Counted from the first letter of the stretch, positions 52,601 through 61,213 are shown. The stretch: DNA of 64,000 nucleotides from Burkholderiaceae bacterium (GCA_026125795.1 JAHCKM010000002.1:620001-684000); one strand, 5' to 3'. Numbers and translations: made by a program. Notes: generated from the letters alone by a model not told the origin.

Positions 52601-54206
52601 CGGCTCGGTGAGCGACATCGACGAACAAAAGCGCACCGAAGAAGCGTTGCGTCGTTCCGAGGAGCGCTACCAGCTTGCGGTGCAGGGTTCCAACGAGGGT
52701 CTGTGGGACTGGGACCTGGCGAGCGACAACCTGTTCATGTCGGCACGTGCGCAGGAGCTGATGTGGGCCAGCGCCGGCGAGCCGCTGCGCCCGCGTCGCG
52801 AGTGGATCGAGCTGACGCGCTATCACCCCGAAGACCGCGAGATGATGAGGCGCGAGCTGTCGGCGCACCTGCGCGGGCAGACGCGCCACTACAAGGTGGA
52901 GTACCGCGTGCTGCACCACAGCGGCCAGTGGCACTGGTACCGCCAGCGCGGCGTGGCGGTGCGCGACGTGCACGGCCGGCCCACGCGGATGGCCGGCTCG
53001 ATGGAAGACATCACCGATCGCAAGAACGCCGAGGCCGAACGCGAGCGCCTCGAGACGCAGCTGCGGCAGGCACAGAAGCTCGAGGCGATCGGCACGCTGG
53101 CCGGTGGCATCGCGCACGACTTCAACAACATCCTGGCGGCCATCCTCGGTTATGGCGAGATGGCTCAGAAGGATGCGCCCGATGGTTCGGCGCAGCGCCG
53201 TCACATCGATGCCGCCATCTCGGCCGGCATGCGCGCCAAGTCGCTGGTGGAACGCATCCTCGCGTTCAGCCGCAGCGGCATGGGAGAGCGCGTGCCGGTG
53301 CATGTGCAGTCGGTGGTGGTCGAGGCGCTGGAGCAGCTGGCCGCGTCTCTGCCGGGGGGCATCACGCTGGAGCGGCGCCTCGAAGCCGGCGATGCAGCCG
53401 TGCTCGGCGATCCGACGCAGGTGCATCAGGTGGTGATGAACCTGTGCGCCAACGCCGTGCAGGCGATGAAGGCACACGGCACGCTGACGGTGATGCTCGA
53501 CCGCGTCGAGCTGAGCGCGCTGAACGCGCCGCGCTGCGCCACCAGCCTGTTGCCCGACGGCGCCTACGTGCGCCTGTGCGTGCGCGACACCGGCACCGGC
53601 ATCGCGCCGCAGGTGATCGAGCGCATCTTCGATCCGTTCTTCACCACCAAGGAAGTCGGCGTCGGCACGGGCCTGGGTTTGTCGCTGGTGCACGGCATCG
53701 TCACCGACCTTGGCGGCGGCATCGACGTGCAGAGCGCGCCGGGCGAGGGCTCCAGCTTCACGGTGTACCTGCCGTGGAACACCACGATGCAGGCGCCCGA
53801 GGCGGTGGAAGAGACGGTGGTCGGCGGTGACGGCGAGACCGTGCTGCTGGTCGATGACGAAGAGGCGCTGGTGCGCCTCGGTGAAGAAATGATCGCCGGC
53901 CTGGGCTACGAGCCGGTGGGCTTCACGTCGAGCACCGCGGCACTGGAGGCCTTCCGCGCCGAGCCGGGCCGCTTCGACGCCGTGCTGTCCGACGAGTCGA
54001 TGCCCGAGATGACGGGCTCCGAGCTGGCCCGGGCCATCCGCGCCATCCGCGATGACATCCCGATCGTGCTGATGAGCGGCTACGTGACGGCCGCACTGGC
54101 CCACCGTGCGCGCGACGCCGGTGTGCTCGACGTGTTGGCCAAGCCGCTGGTGGCGCGCGACATCGCACGCAGCCTCGCCGACGCATTGCAGCGCCAGCAG
54201 GCCTGA
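49698..54206 (+). CDS. Six-PAS hybrid histidine kinase with dCache sensor and receiver
   Basis: A 1502-residue membrane sensor. TM1 at about 25-42, a periplasmic dCache-like domain to about 290, TM2 at about 296-316. Six consecutive PAS_3 domains begin near residues 331, 462, 593, 725, 855 and 986, each starting SxERxxLA and ending with a D-I/V-xxRK/RxxE linker; they are 130 residues apart. Then HisKA with His1140 (GIAHDFNNILAAILGYGEM), HATPase (GTGLGLSLVHGIV) and a C-terminal receiver (VLLVDDEEAL, Asp1432 in LSDESMPEMTG, AKPL). No DNA-binding output. Follows a receiver-only gene, suggesting a phosphorelay. Confidence 0.93.
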   Translation: MTGTAADAPAAQRPHASWRGIPWMGGLFIIAIAALAAYDIYRNYHAAAAETARELDTQARVLAEQTARSVQAIDLVLRHVAEQRRTGALAGQQRGDLHAYLKDQAVGLVQSEGLMLFDADGKLVASSETATPPPHDASNDPLYPALKYGGSELVVGGLRRGILYPDKWVMPIARRLQDPNGQFAGAVVAGGRVEYFEKFYSDVKPDAGNAIVLIHRNGSLIARHPPMASARGQRFPVVENLLAQRQGNPEPMRGVSPIDGVDRFGAIALVPIHPLVVIVTRDADVAMASWRQQSIGTIARTLALGVLAALLLAMLRRQFLRLDKTRASLELSRERFALAAAGSDEGIWDWDVNNDSVYASARAREIFGLPPGPDTQSREQWFAELRLHPDDVAVRNKAMQAHMGGNTPVYEGEYRVWCHGDWRWVRVRGLCVRNAAGAPLRMAGSVTDIDARRRAEDARRLSEERYALAMAGLTGGHWVWETETDALFVSDSVHQLFGLGPDTPVTTRTEYFRNVRVHPDDWAGLAKINEDVVSGAAPRVDYEFRILLPGSNAIRWVLTRAHSFRDAEGRTVRVAGVSIDISERKRTEEALRLSEERFALAVLGSDDGVWDFDYVNNRVFGSRRAREILGVPLEPEVQSLDEWFGSLQLHPDDAKLRESAMQAHLNGLTPAYEGEWRVWHPNGHYRWVRVRGMCVRDANGKPLRMAGSVSDIDARKRAEDSLRRSEERYALAVAGSDDGVWDWDLTTGMAFESARARELQGLEPGPELQRLDDLLSSLRVHPEDAPRRAEGIRAHLAGETPAYECEYRVRRDDGRYQWIRVRALCIRDANGKPYRMAGSVSDVHARKEAEEQSRRSQERFELAVAGSNDGIIDWDIVHDRVFASPRALRIIGAPSEQTFYTMAEWLKLLRTHPDDMARHAAETQRRIDGDTTMRENEYRVLHPNGEYRWVRVRGSAVAGADGKAIRWAGSVSDIDEQKRTEEALRRSEERYQLAVQGSNEGLWDWDLASDNLFMSARAQELMWASAGEPLRPRREWIELTRYHPEDREMMRRELSAHLRGQTRHYKVEYRVLHHSGQWHWYRQRGVAVRDVHGRPTRMAGSMEDITDRKNAEAERERLETQLRQAQKLEAIGTLAGGIAHDFNNILAAILGYGEMAQKDAPDGSAQRRHIDAAISAGMRAKSLVERILAFSRSGMGERVPVHVQSVVVEALEQLAASLPGGITLERRLEAGDAAVLGDPTQVHQVVMNLCANAVQAMKAHGTLTVMLDRVELSALNAPRCATSLLPDGAYVRLCVRDTGTGIAPQVIERIFDPFFTTKEVGVGTGLGLSLVHGIVTDLGGGIDVQSAPGEGSSFTVYLPWNTTMQAPEAVEETVVGGDGETVLLVDDEEALVRLGEEMIAGLGYEPVGFTSSTAALEAFRAEPGRFDAVLSDESMPEMTGSELARAIRAIRDDIPIVLMSGYVTAALAHRARDAGVLDVLAKPLVARDIARSLADALQRQQA

Positions 54207-54278
54207 CCGGTCGCGCGCCCGGGACGAGCCGCGCGGTGCGCGTTTCATCTGAAACCCGTACCGCGCGTTCGTGCAACG

Positions 54279-55604
54279 TCACTGCAGTGGCATCAACGTG
54301 TACTGCAGCGCGTGCCGGCCGACCTGCTCACCCATCTGCAATCCCGCCGTCGCCGCAAAACGGAAATGGATGCCGGCGTGCACGCGCGAATCGGCGTTTT
54401 CGCGCGCGGCTTCGCTGAAGCTCGTGAAGCGCCGCGTCGGGTTGGCCGGCAAGGCGCTGCTCGAGGCGGCCTCGAACGTGATGCGGTCGGCGCCGAAGGC
54501 GTGCGCCAGCACGGTTGCCGCAGCGGCGCCGAGCACGCTGTGCGTGGACGGGTAGTCCTGCACCGGCGGGGTCGGCAGCAGCGGCACGAACGCTGCGTCA
54601 GGCAGCGTGTGGCGGTTGCCGTCGCTGTCGGCCAGGTGGATCGCGGTGACCGGACGCCAGAAGTTGTAGTGCATCTTCGAATCCCATCCGGCGATGTACG
54701 AGTCGGCCATCGCCACGTTGAGCAGCGCGAACGTGCGCGCGCGTTGCCACAGGTCCTGCGCACGGTCGCGTGCCACGGTACGGGCGATGCGGTTCCAGCC
54801 GATGTCGGAGAACTCGTACCACCACGCCGCGTAGTGGGTCTGGTCGGGCGTGCGCTTGGCGCTGTTCTTGTTGCCGGTGTCCTTCACTTCGACGAAGTCG
54901 CGCGTGTACTCGCTGCTGCCCAGTGCCGGGGGCGGTGCGCTGCGGTACTGGCTCGGCGTGGTCAGCGCAAAGGGCTGCACATGGCGCCAGTGCGGCGCGG
55001 CCAGGAAATCGAACCCCGGCGTGTAGCGGTATTCGCCGGGCCGGGTGCCGGGCTGGTAGGGCAGCGTGGCGTTGGCGCCGTCGGCGGCGCGTTTGTGCAG
55101 CACGGCCGCGGCGACGCGCTTGCCGAGCGCGCTGCCGCGCGCGACCGAGGTGCCGATGCCGGCATCGAACAAAGTCTGGTCGAGCGCGGCCTTCAGCAAC
55201 GGGGCGGCCTGCTCATTCGGGTAGAGCGCGGCCAGCACGTCGTGCGCGGCGTTGACGGCGGCCACCGCCGGATCGGCCGCGGCATCGCCCTGCACGGCGC
55301 TGTAGGTGGCATAACGCGGCCGCGTGGCGTTGACGGCGTCGTGCATCGCCAGGTGCACCATGGCCAGCGAACGCGAAGCCGCCATCGGATTGACGTAGCC
55401 GTCGCTGGCCTTGATCACCTGGTACGCGACCGCGTTCCAGTCGATCACGACCTGATCGCAGCGGTCGGCGCACCAGGGCGCGGCGTCGCGCCGCTCGTGC
55501 GCTTGCGCCGCGCCGGCGGCGAGCGCACAGGCGGCGATCGCCACCGCACGCAGTGCGTGGCGCGAGCGCTTTGTGTCCACAGACAAAAGGGTGAGGGAAG
55601 ACAT
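54279..55604 (-). CDS. Vanadium-dependent haloperoxidase/PAP2-family secreted protein
   Basis: A 441-residue exported protein (signal ending AAGAAQA). The vanadate/phosphate pocket of the VHPO/PAP2 superfamily is present: Lys and Arg in SKMHYNFWRPVTAI, PSTHSVLGAA (PSxH), and SRVHAGIHFRFAA with the final Arg/His. Members oxidise halides or dephosphorylate lipids. ATG 55604 has GAAGGAG 7 bases ahead. Divergent from an AraC regulator whose start codon overlaps this one, so the two are probably coregulated. Confidence 0.85.
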   Translation of the reverse strand: MSSLTLLSVDTKRSRHALRAVAIAACALAAGAAQAHERRDAAPWCADRCDQVVIDWNAVAYQVIKASDGYVNPMAASRSLAMVHLAMHDAVNATRPRYATYSAVQGDAAADPAVAAVNAAHDVLAALYPNEQAAPLLKAALDQTLFDAGIGTSVARGSALGKRVAAAVLHKRAADGANATLPYQPGTRPGEYRYTPGFDFLAAPHWRHVQPFALTTPSQYRSAPPPALGSSEYTRDFVEVKDTGNKNSAKRTPDQTHYAAWWYEFSDIGWNRIARTVARDRAQDLWQRARTFALLNVAMADSYIAGWDSKMHYNFWRPVTAIHLADSDGNRHTLPDAAFVPLLPTPPVQDYPSTHSVLGAAAATVLAHAFGADRITFEAASSSALPANPTRRFTSFSEAARENADSRVHAGIHFRFAATAGLQMGEQVGRHALQYTLMPLQ

Positions 55605-56709
55605 GCAAGACTCCTTCGATGAGATGAACGGGTTGGGGCACGGCAGTGTCGTCAGCGCCGCGTCGCCGCGGAATGACCGAGACCCCGCCGAACTTGCGCA
55701 AGCGTCCGCCGCAACACGCTGGCCGGATGCGCTGTCCGAGGTGTTGCGCCTGGTGCGCCTCACCGGTGCGGTATTCCTGAATGCCGAAATGAAAGCGCCG
55801 TGGACGGTGCGCACGCCGTCGGCGCGCCAACTGGCCGCCAAGCTGATGCCGCAGGCCGACTGGCTGGTCGAGTACCATCTGATCCTCGAGGGCCAGTGCT
55901 GGGTCCGCGTCGACGGCGACGAGGCGGTGCGCTTGAACGCCGGCGATCTGGTGATGCTGCCGCAGGGAGACCCGCATCGCCTGAGCAGCGAGCCGAACTT
56001 CGATGCGCCGGCGAGCGACGGCGCATCGTTCGAAGCACCGCCCTACGGCGAGATCGTGCACTATCGGCAGGGCGGCAGCGGCGCGCCCACGCGCATTGCA
56101 TGCGGCTACTTTGCGATCGACCGTCGCCTGTGCCGCGGCTTGCTGGCCGCCTTGCCACGCGTCGTGCGCATCGATGCCGCCCAAGGCGACCTGCGCAGCT
56201 GGCTCGACACCTACATGCAATTGCGCGATGCGGCGTCGCGCACCGGCTTCCAGCCCGGTGGCGCCTGCGTGCTCTCGAAGCTGTCGGAGCTGATGTTCAT
56301 CGAGGCGGTGCGCCGCCACGTCGAAGCGATGCCGCCAGGGCAGACCGGCTGGCTCGCTGGGCTGCGTGATCCGCATGTCGGGCTGGCTCTTGGCCTGCTG
56401 CACGAGGCGCCCGCGCGTCCGTGGACCGTGCAGAGCCTGGGCCGCGCGGTCGGACTGTCGCGCTCGGCGCTGGCTGAGCGCTTCAGCGAGACGATCGGCC
56501 AGCCCCCGATGCAGTACCTGACGCAATGGCGCCTGGCGCTGGCCGCGCACCGTCTGCAGGTGTCGCAGCGGCCGGCCGGATCGGTGGCCGAGGAGGTGGG
56601 CTATGACTCCGAAGCCGCCTTCAGCCGTGCGTTCAAGCGTGAGTTCGGCATGCCGCCGGCCGCCTGGCGCCGCCGCACCGACGCCGCGCAAAGCGTCGCC
56701 CTGCGTTGA
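55603..56709 (+). CDS. AraC-family transcriptional regulator with cupin sensor
   Basis: About 368 residues. A cupin_6-type ligand domain fills about residues 40-200 (WLVEYHLILEGQCWVRVDGDEAVRLNAGDLVMLPQGDPHRL), then two helix-turn-helix motifs (WTVQSLGRAVGLSRSALAERF and SVAEEVGYDSEAAFSRAFKREFG). ATG 55603 has AGGGA 6 bases upstream; ATG 55624 is a fall-back. Its start codon overlaps that of the divergent haloperoxidase gene (shared CATG), leaving no separate intergenic region; each promoter must lie inside the other gene. Confidence 0.85.
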   Translation: MQDSFDEMNGLGHGSVVSAASPRNDRDPAELAQASAATRWPDALSEVLRLVRLTGAVFLNAEMKAPWTVRTPSARQLAAKLMPQADWLVEYHLILEGQCWVRVDGDEAVRLNAGDLVMLPQGDPHRLSSEPNFDAPASDGASFEAPPYGEIVHYRQGGSGAPTRIACGYFAIDRRLCRGLLAALPRVVRIDAAQGDLRSWLDTYMQLRDAASRTGFQPGGACVLSKLSELMFIEAVRRHVEAMPPGQTGWLAGLRDPHVGLALGLLHEAPARPWTVQSLGRAVGLSRSALAERFSETIGQPPMQYLTQWRLALAAHRLQVSQRPAGSVAEEVGYDSEAAFSRAFKREFGMPPAAWRRRTDAAQSVALR

Positions 56710-56798
56710 ATTTCATTCGCAACGCGCGCCACCGCAGGGCGAAACGGCGCGGCAACACGCGGCGCCTTCAATCGCGGTACCAAGCTGGGAGCGATGCC

Positions 56799-57029
56799 AT
56801 GAACACAGCCGCCGCCTTTGCCGATACCGTGCCGGCGCACTGGAACGCCCACGATGATGCGCCGGTTGCCGGTTGGTGGGTCAGCGCGTCGAACGTGCTG
56901 GTGCGCTGGCTCGACGCATCGCGCTCGCGCCAAACGCTGCACGAACTCGACGAGCATCTGCTGCGCGACATCGGAATCACGCGCGACCAAGCGCGCCGCG
57001 AGGCCAGCAAGTTCTTCTGGCAGATCTAA
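56799..57029 (+). CDS. DUF1127-family protein
   Basis: A 76-residue protein ending in the DUF1127 motif RQTLHELDEHLLRDIGITRDQARREASKFFW. Such small basic proteins bind RNA or modulate phosphate/arginine metabolism in alphaproteobacteria. ATG 56799 is chosen; GGGAGC ends 7 bases ahead. Followed by an OmpR-type regulator. Confidence 0.85.
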   Translation: MNTAAAFADTVPAHWNAHDDAPVAGWWVSASNVLVRWLDASRSRQTLHELDEHLLRDIGITRDQARREASKFFWQI

Positions 57030-57138
57030 GGTTTGTTGCGACATGAACTTCATGCAGGCCGATCTGCGGGCGCCCGGCTGGCGGGATAATGGCGCGCTCC
57101 GGCCGCTCGCGGCCGGCCATCACCGCGCTGCCACGTCC

Positions 57139-57891
57139 ATGTCCGAGCTGCCGAACCAGATGTCGAATGCCCTTGCCCCGCACGTGCTGGTGCTCGACGA
57201 CGACCCGTCGGTGCGCCACCTCGTGCGCGACTACCTGATCGAGAACGAGCTGCGCGTCAGCGCGGTGGCCACCGGTGCCGAGTTCACTGCCGTGATGGGC
57301 AGCGAGACCATCGACCTGGTCGTGCTCGACCTGCGGCTGCAGGGCGAAGACGGCATGCAGATCGCGCGCCGCCTGCGCGAGACCTCGTCGGTGCCGATCC
57401 TGATGCTCACCGGCCGCGTCGACGAGGCCGACCGCGTGATGGGGCTGGAGCTCGGCGCTGACGATTACCTCACCAAGCCGTTCAGCCCGCGCGAGCTGCT
57501 GGCACGCATCCGCGCGCTGCTGCGGCGCGCACGCGCCCAGGCCACCGTGGCCGACGCGATCTCGCGCGTACGCGCCTATCGATTCGGCGGTTGGGAGCTC
57601 AACATCGGCCTGCGCCGTCTCAAGTCGTCCGAAGGGCGCACCGTCGAGCTGACCAACGGCGAGTTCAGCCTGTTGGCGGCTTTTGTGTCGGCGCCGCAGC
57701 GTGTGTTGTCGCGCGACCAGCTACTCGATCTTTCGCGCCTGCACAACGCCGAGGTGTACGACCGCTCGATCGACGTGCAGATCCTGCGTCTGCGTCGCAA
57801 GATCGAAGCCGATCCGGCACAACCGCAGTTCATCAAGACCGAACGCGGCGCGGGCTACTTCTTTGACGCCACCGTCGAAGTCGTGAGCTGA
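57139..57891 (+). CDS. OmpR-family response regulator
   Basis: About 250 residues from ATG 57139 (an earlier in-frame ATG 57043 would add a non-homologous 32-residue N-terminus). Receiver: VLDDDPSVR, Asp64 in VVLDLRLQGEDG, Lys113 in LTKPFSPRELL; winged-helix output with ELTNGEFSLLAAFVSAPQRVLSRDQLL and RLRRKIEADPAQPQFIKTERGAGYFF. No partner kinase adjacent. The coding region is followed directly by the 71-bp tandem repeat. Confidence 0.9.
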   Translation: MSELPNQMSNALAPHVLVLDDDPSVRHLVRDYLIENELRVSAVATGAEFTAVMGSETIDLVVLDLRLQGEDGMQIARRLRETSSVPILMLTGRVDEADRVMGLELGADDYLTKPFSPRELLARIRALLRRARAQATVADAISRVRAYRFGGWELNIGLRRLKSSEGRTVELTNGEFSLLAAFVSAPQRVLSRDQLLDLSRLHNAEVYDRSIDVQILRLRRKIEADPAQPQFIKTERGAGYFFDATVEVVS

Positions 57892-57896
57892 CGGAT

Positions 57897-58041
57897 CCCC
57901 TTGCTCGCTGCGCTCGTGTCCCCCCGAGGGGGATCAGTCGGCTTGGGGCGGCCCGGCGCCAACTGATGGCCCCCTTGCTCGCTGCGCTCGTGTCCCCCCG
58001 AGGGGGATCAGTCGGCTTGGGGCGGCCCGGCGCCAACTGAT
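57897..58041. repeat. 71-bp identical tandem repeat of the dispersed intergenic element
   Basis: Two identical 71-base copies, 57897-57967 and 57971-58041, separated by GGC. Each contains CTCGCTGCGCTCG, CCCCCCGAGGGGG, CAGTCGGCTTGGGGCGGCC and CGGCGCCAACTGAT. Perfect identity implies a recent duplication or ongoing gene conversion. Located just after the OmpR-type regulator stop. Confidence 0.9.
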
Positions 58042-58156
58042 CGGGCCATCCACAAGGCCGCGATAGGCGGCCCACGGCGCGGTGCAGTTTCAGGCGTAAT
58101 GACACTTCGCGTCGCGGTAACCGCGCCGCAACGGCATGGCGGCGTAATGCCATGCC

Positions 58157-59719
58157 ATGAACCGCACCCCAGCTTCCACGCACCTGCCGCGCTGGCTCGT
58201 CAGCGCCGCGGCATGGCTGCTGCTGTGGGTGCTGTCGGCGTGTGCGGCGTTGCCCGAAGGCGTGCAGCGCGAACCCTCACAGGCGCTGACCGACGTCGCG
58301 GCCACGCCGCTGGCGCGCGAGGCCACACTGGCCACGCCGGACGACAAGCGCCACCTGTCGGGCCTGCGCCTGCTGCCCAACGGCCCGGAAGCGATGGACA
58401 CGCGCGTGTCGCTGGCCCGCCGCGCGCACAAGTCGCTCGACGTCCAGTACTACCTCATCGCCGGCGACGACACAGGCCGGCAGTTCCTGCGTGAACTGCG
58501 CGACGCGGCGCAGCGCGGCGTGCGCGTGCGGCTGCTGATCGACGACCTGCACGTGTCGGAGCAGGACGAGCGCCTGATGGCGCTGGCCGCGCACGACAAC
58601 ATCGAAGTGCGCTACTTCAATCCGTTGCCGGTGCGCGGCAGCGCGTTCGAGACGCGCCTGCTGCTGTCGCTGCACCAGTTCACGCGCGTGAACCGGCGCA
58701 TGCACAACAAGATGTTCATCGCCGACAACACCGTCGCGGTAACCGGCGGACGCAACATTGCCAACGAATACTTCATGCGCGCCACGGCTGCCAACTTCAT
58801 CGACATGGACGTGCTGTCGGTGGGGCCGGTGGTGCGCGGGCTGTCGGAAGTGTTCGACCGCTACTGGAACAGCGAGCTGTCGTATCCGGTACAGACGCTG
58901 GTGCGGTCGTCCGCATCGCGTGCCGACGCGCGCGCCTGGTTTGCCGCCTGGGCCGATGGCGCGAAGGTCGCGGAGCCGAGCCCCACGGCCACCGAGCGGC
59001 TGTTGACCGAACCGCGTGCGCTGGAGTTCGCCGCGGTGCAGGTGATGGCCGACGACCCGGCCAAGGCCAACGGCGGCGCTGCGCGTCCCGGCGGCACGGC
59101 GATGGACGGCACGCTGCTGATGCTGCGCTCGGCGCAGTCCGAGGTGATGGTGGTGTCGCCGTACTTCATCCCGGGTGAGGGCGGCCTCAAGCTGATGCGC
59201 AGCGCGGTCGACCGCGGCATCAAGGTGTCGGTGATGACCAACTCGCTGGCTGCCACCGACGAGCCGCTGGCGTACTGGGCCTACGTGCCCTATCGCGACG
59301 CGATGCTGAAGATGGGCGTCACGCTGTCGGAGTTGAGCCCGGTGGCCAACCGCAAGTTCGACATGCTGGGCGACTTTCGTTCCTCGTTCGGTGCGCTGCA
59401 CGCCAAGGTCGCGGTCGCCGACCGGCGCTGGCTGCTGGTGGGCTCCATGAACATGGATGGCCGCTCCACGCACAGCAACACGGAGGTGGGCCTGGTCATC
59501 GACAGCGCCGACCTTGCCGAGGAAGCGTTGGCGCTGATGAACGAACACTGGGCCGTGAGCCACTACCGGTTGCGCCTGGCCGAAAGCGATCAGCGTGTCG
59601 AATGGCTGGCGCCTGGCGCCGCCATCGGCACGGTGCACCGTGCCGAACCGCACGTGAGCTGGTTCAAGCGCGTGCGCGTGGGGCTGATGTCGATGCTGAT
59701 CGACGAGGAACTCCTGTAG
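58157..59719 (+). CDS. Phospholipase D-family lipoprotein (ClsC-like cardiolipin synthase)
   Basis: A 520-residue protein with lipoprotein signal WLLLWVLSAC (lipid Cys29). Two HKD motifs: MHNKMFIADNTVAVTGG (His183) and LHAKVAVADRRWLLVGS (His415), both HxKx4D with following GG/GS-xN. This is the ClsC/YmdC arrangement, which joins phosphatidylglycerol and phosphatidylethanolamine head groups; periplasmic lipoprotein location is unusual for ClsC but common for related PLD proteins of this order. Confidence 0.88.
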   Translation: MNRTPASTHLPRWLVSAAAWLLLWVLSACAALPEGVQREPSQALTDVAATPLAREATLATPDDKRHLSGLRLLPNGPEAMDTRVSLARRAHKSLDVQYYLIAGDDTGRQFLRELRDAAQRGVRVRLLIDDLHVSEQDERLMALAAHDNIEVRYFNPLPVRGSAFETRLLLSLHQFTRVNRRMHNKMFIADNTVAVTGGRNIANEYFMRATAANFIDMDVLSVGPVVRGLSEVFDRYWNSELSYPVQTLVRSSASRADARAWFAAWADGAKVAEPSPTATERLLTEPRALEFAAVQVMADDPAKANGGAARPGGTAMDGTLLMLRSAQSEVMVVSPYFIPGEGGLKLMRSAVDRGIKVSVMTNSLAATDEPLAYWAYVPYRDAMLKMGVTLSELSPVANRKFDMLGDFRSSFGALHAKVAVADRRWLLVGSMNMDGRSTHSNTEVGLVIDSADLAEEALALMNEHWAVSHYRLRLAESDQRVEWLAPGAAIGTVHRAEPHVSWFKRVRVGLMSMLIDEELL

Positions 59720-59864
59720 CGGCTTGGCCGGTAGGAAAAGAACTACAGCACCATCCGTCGTCGTCCGCTGTGTTCTGTCCGTGCTTGTCGAGAGCATGGC
59801 GCAAGGCACGGCTGGTAGCCATGCCAAGGCAATACCGCCAAGACAGCATGGAAAGGAATCGACC

Positions 59865-60299
59865 ATGACGACGTTCAAACCGGGCCGCTGGTTGGCCCTG
59901 CTGGGTTGCAGCGTGGCTCTGAGCGCCGCTCAAGCGGCCAACATGACCAAGGAAGAGGCCTCGGCCGAGAAGGCGCGCATCGATGCCGAGTACAAGGCCG
60001 ACCGCAAGGCCTGCGATGCGATGAACGGCAACGCCAAGGACGTGTGCCTCGAGCAGGCCAAGGGCAAGGAGAAGGTCGCTCGCGCCGAGCTCGACTTCAA
60101 GCAAGACCCCAGCGAGCGCCATCGCGCCAAGCTCGCCGAGGCCAAGGCGGACGCGCAGTACGCGGTGGCCAAGGAGAAGTGCGATGACCTGACCGGTGAG
60201 CAGAAGGACGTTTGCGTCAAGGACGCCAAGGCGGCCAAGTCGCGCGCCGATGCAGACCTGAGGGCGGCGCGCAAGAGCGGCGCGCCCCAGACGAACTGA
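59865..60299 (+). CDS. Secreted charged repeat protein, function unknown
   Basis: A 144-residue exported protein (signal ...LALLGCSVALSAAQA, cleavage before ANM). The mature part is Lys/Glu/Ala-rich and helical, with two similar cysteine-bearing units: YKADRKACDAMNGNAKDVC and YAVAKEKCDDLTGEQKDVC. Each pair of Cys is spaced the same (10 residues), so disulfides within each unit are likely. ATG 59865 has AAAGGAA ahead. Possibly an envelope protein; no family name. Confidence 0.65.
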   Translation: MTTFKPGRWLALLGCSVALSAAQAANMTKEEASAEKARIDAEYKADRKACDAMNGNAKDVCLEQAKGKEKVARAELDFKQDPSERHRAKLAEAKADAQYAVAKEKCDDLTGEQKDVCVKDAKAAKSRADADLRAARKSGAPQTN

Positions 60300-60370
60300 C
60301 GCCGACAGCGCGACAGGCGCGACCGCGGATCCCGGGCGGCCGCCGGCGCGCCATGTTTGCGCGAGCCGAG

Positions 60371-60399
60371 AAAAAAGAAGCCGCCCCGAGAGGGGCGGC
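60371..60399 (-). terminator. Intrinsic terminator (minus strand)
   Basis: GCCGCCCC (60380-60387) pairs with GGGGCGGC (60392-60399) around GAGA, and the plus strand has AAAAAAGAA before it, i.e. a U-run after the hairpin on the minus strand. It lies downstream of the minus-strand gene that ends at 60489. Confidence 0.75.
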
Positions 60400-60488
60400 G
60401 AGGTTCGCGTCGCAGGGAGGGACGCGGCGCGAAGGGGAAACCGGCAGAGGCAGATTCTTCCGAGAACTGCCTCTTCTGACAGTAAAAC

Positions 60489-60719
60489 CTACAGATTCGG
60501 CGGGGCGAATCGTTCGCCGTCGTCGATTCCCGGGACACCAAGCAATTGCCGTTCCGCCGGTGATTCGGGGCACATGCGCAGCTCGCGCGAGTCTTCAAGG
60601 CAGGTCGCTCCGGGCCACGCAACTGCTTGCCAGCGCGTGAGTTTGAGGCGAGAGGGGGTGGGCTTGCCGCCTTGTTGGTCGCTGGGCAGCAGGTAGGTGA
60701 AGAACTCGATCGACCGCAT
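60489..60719 (-). CDS. Small hypothetical protein conserved in Burkholderiales
   Basis: 76 residues: IEFFTYLLPSDQQGGKPTPS, LTRWQAVAWPGATCLEDSRELRMCPESPAER. I recall the same F-TYL...R-K-T-R..MT...A....PGA...E.SRE.R..P..P.E pattern in many short Burkholderiales proteins. ATG 60719 is used; an intrinsic terminator follows the stop at 60371-60399. Function unknown. Confidence 0.6.
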   Translation of the reverse strand: MRSIEFFTYLLPSDQQGGKPTPSRLKLTRWQAVAWPGATCLEDSRELRMCPESPAERQLLGVPGIDDGERFAPPNL

Positions 60720-61018
60720 GAAGACCCCGGTACAACTGGTGATGCGGGCCGCCTGGAGGCGGGACAGGAGCGGGCCAGCTGCAATTTGCACGCCAGTGGC
60801 GTGACGGCAACGCCGGCGCGCCGCCGACCGGCCGCTGTGGCGTCGCGCGCGCCCGGATCGCCGGCCTTGGCCGTGAACGTTGCCGGCCGAAGCTCCTTGT
60901 TGGACTTGCGGGACCGGCCACTGACTTCAACCCACAGATGACCGGCCTCGAGCCAACCGCGTGCACCGCGTATCGCGTTGCCGCGAGCGTCGACGCGTGC
61001 ACTCGAAAAACGAGTTGG
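60720..61018. other. Intergenic stretch without a supported gene
   Basis: About 300 bases between two small minus-strand genes. Only short frames without recognisable motifs are seen. Confidence 0.45.
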
Positions 61019-61213
61019 CTACCGAGCGACCAACCGGACGGTCGCGTCGTCAAGCGACCAGGTGTGCATCTCCTCGCACGCCGGGCACTTGAAGCTGAAG
61101 TCGTCAGCCGGCTTTGGGCTGGCCTCGATCCGATCCTGCTTCAGCACGTACCCCGTGGGCACCAGTCGCCCGGTCTTCTCGCAGACCACAAAAGCCTCGA
61201 ACTGGATTCCCAT
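61019..61213 (-). CDS. Small hypothetical protein with single CxxC
   Basis: 64 residues: GIQFEAFVVCEKTGRLVPTGYVL, then FKCPACEEMHTWSLDDA. The CPAC-x3-HTWS pattern resembles the terminal part of short zinc-ribbon proteins; with Cys10 it may bind a metal. ATG 61213 lacks a strong ribosome site. Function unknown. Confidence 0.55.
   Translation of the reverse strand: MGIQFEAFVVCEKTGRLVPTGYVLKQDRIEASPKPADDFSFKCPACEEMHTWSLDDATVRLVAR

Noticed and set aside
57897-58041. CRISPR array
   Set aside because: Only two copies with a 3-base spacer, and the unit is a dispersed intergenic element.
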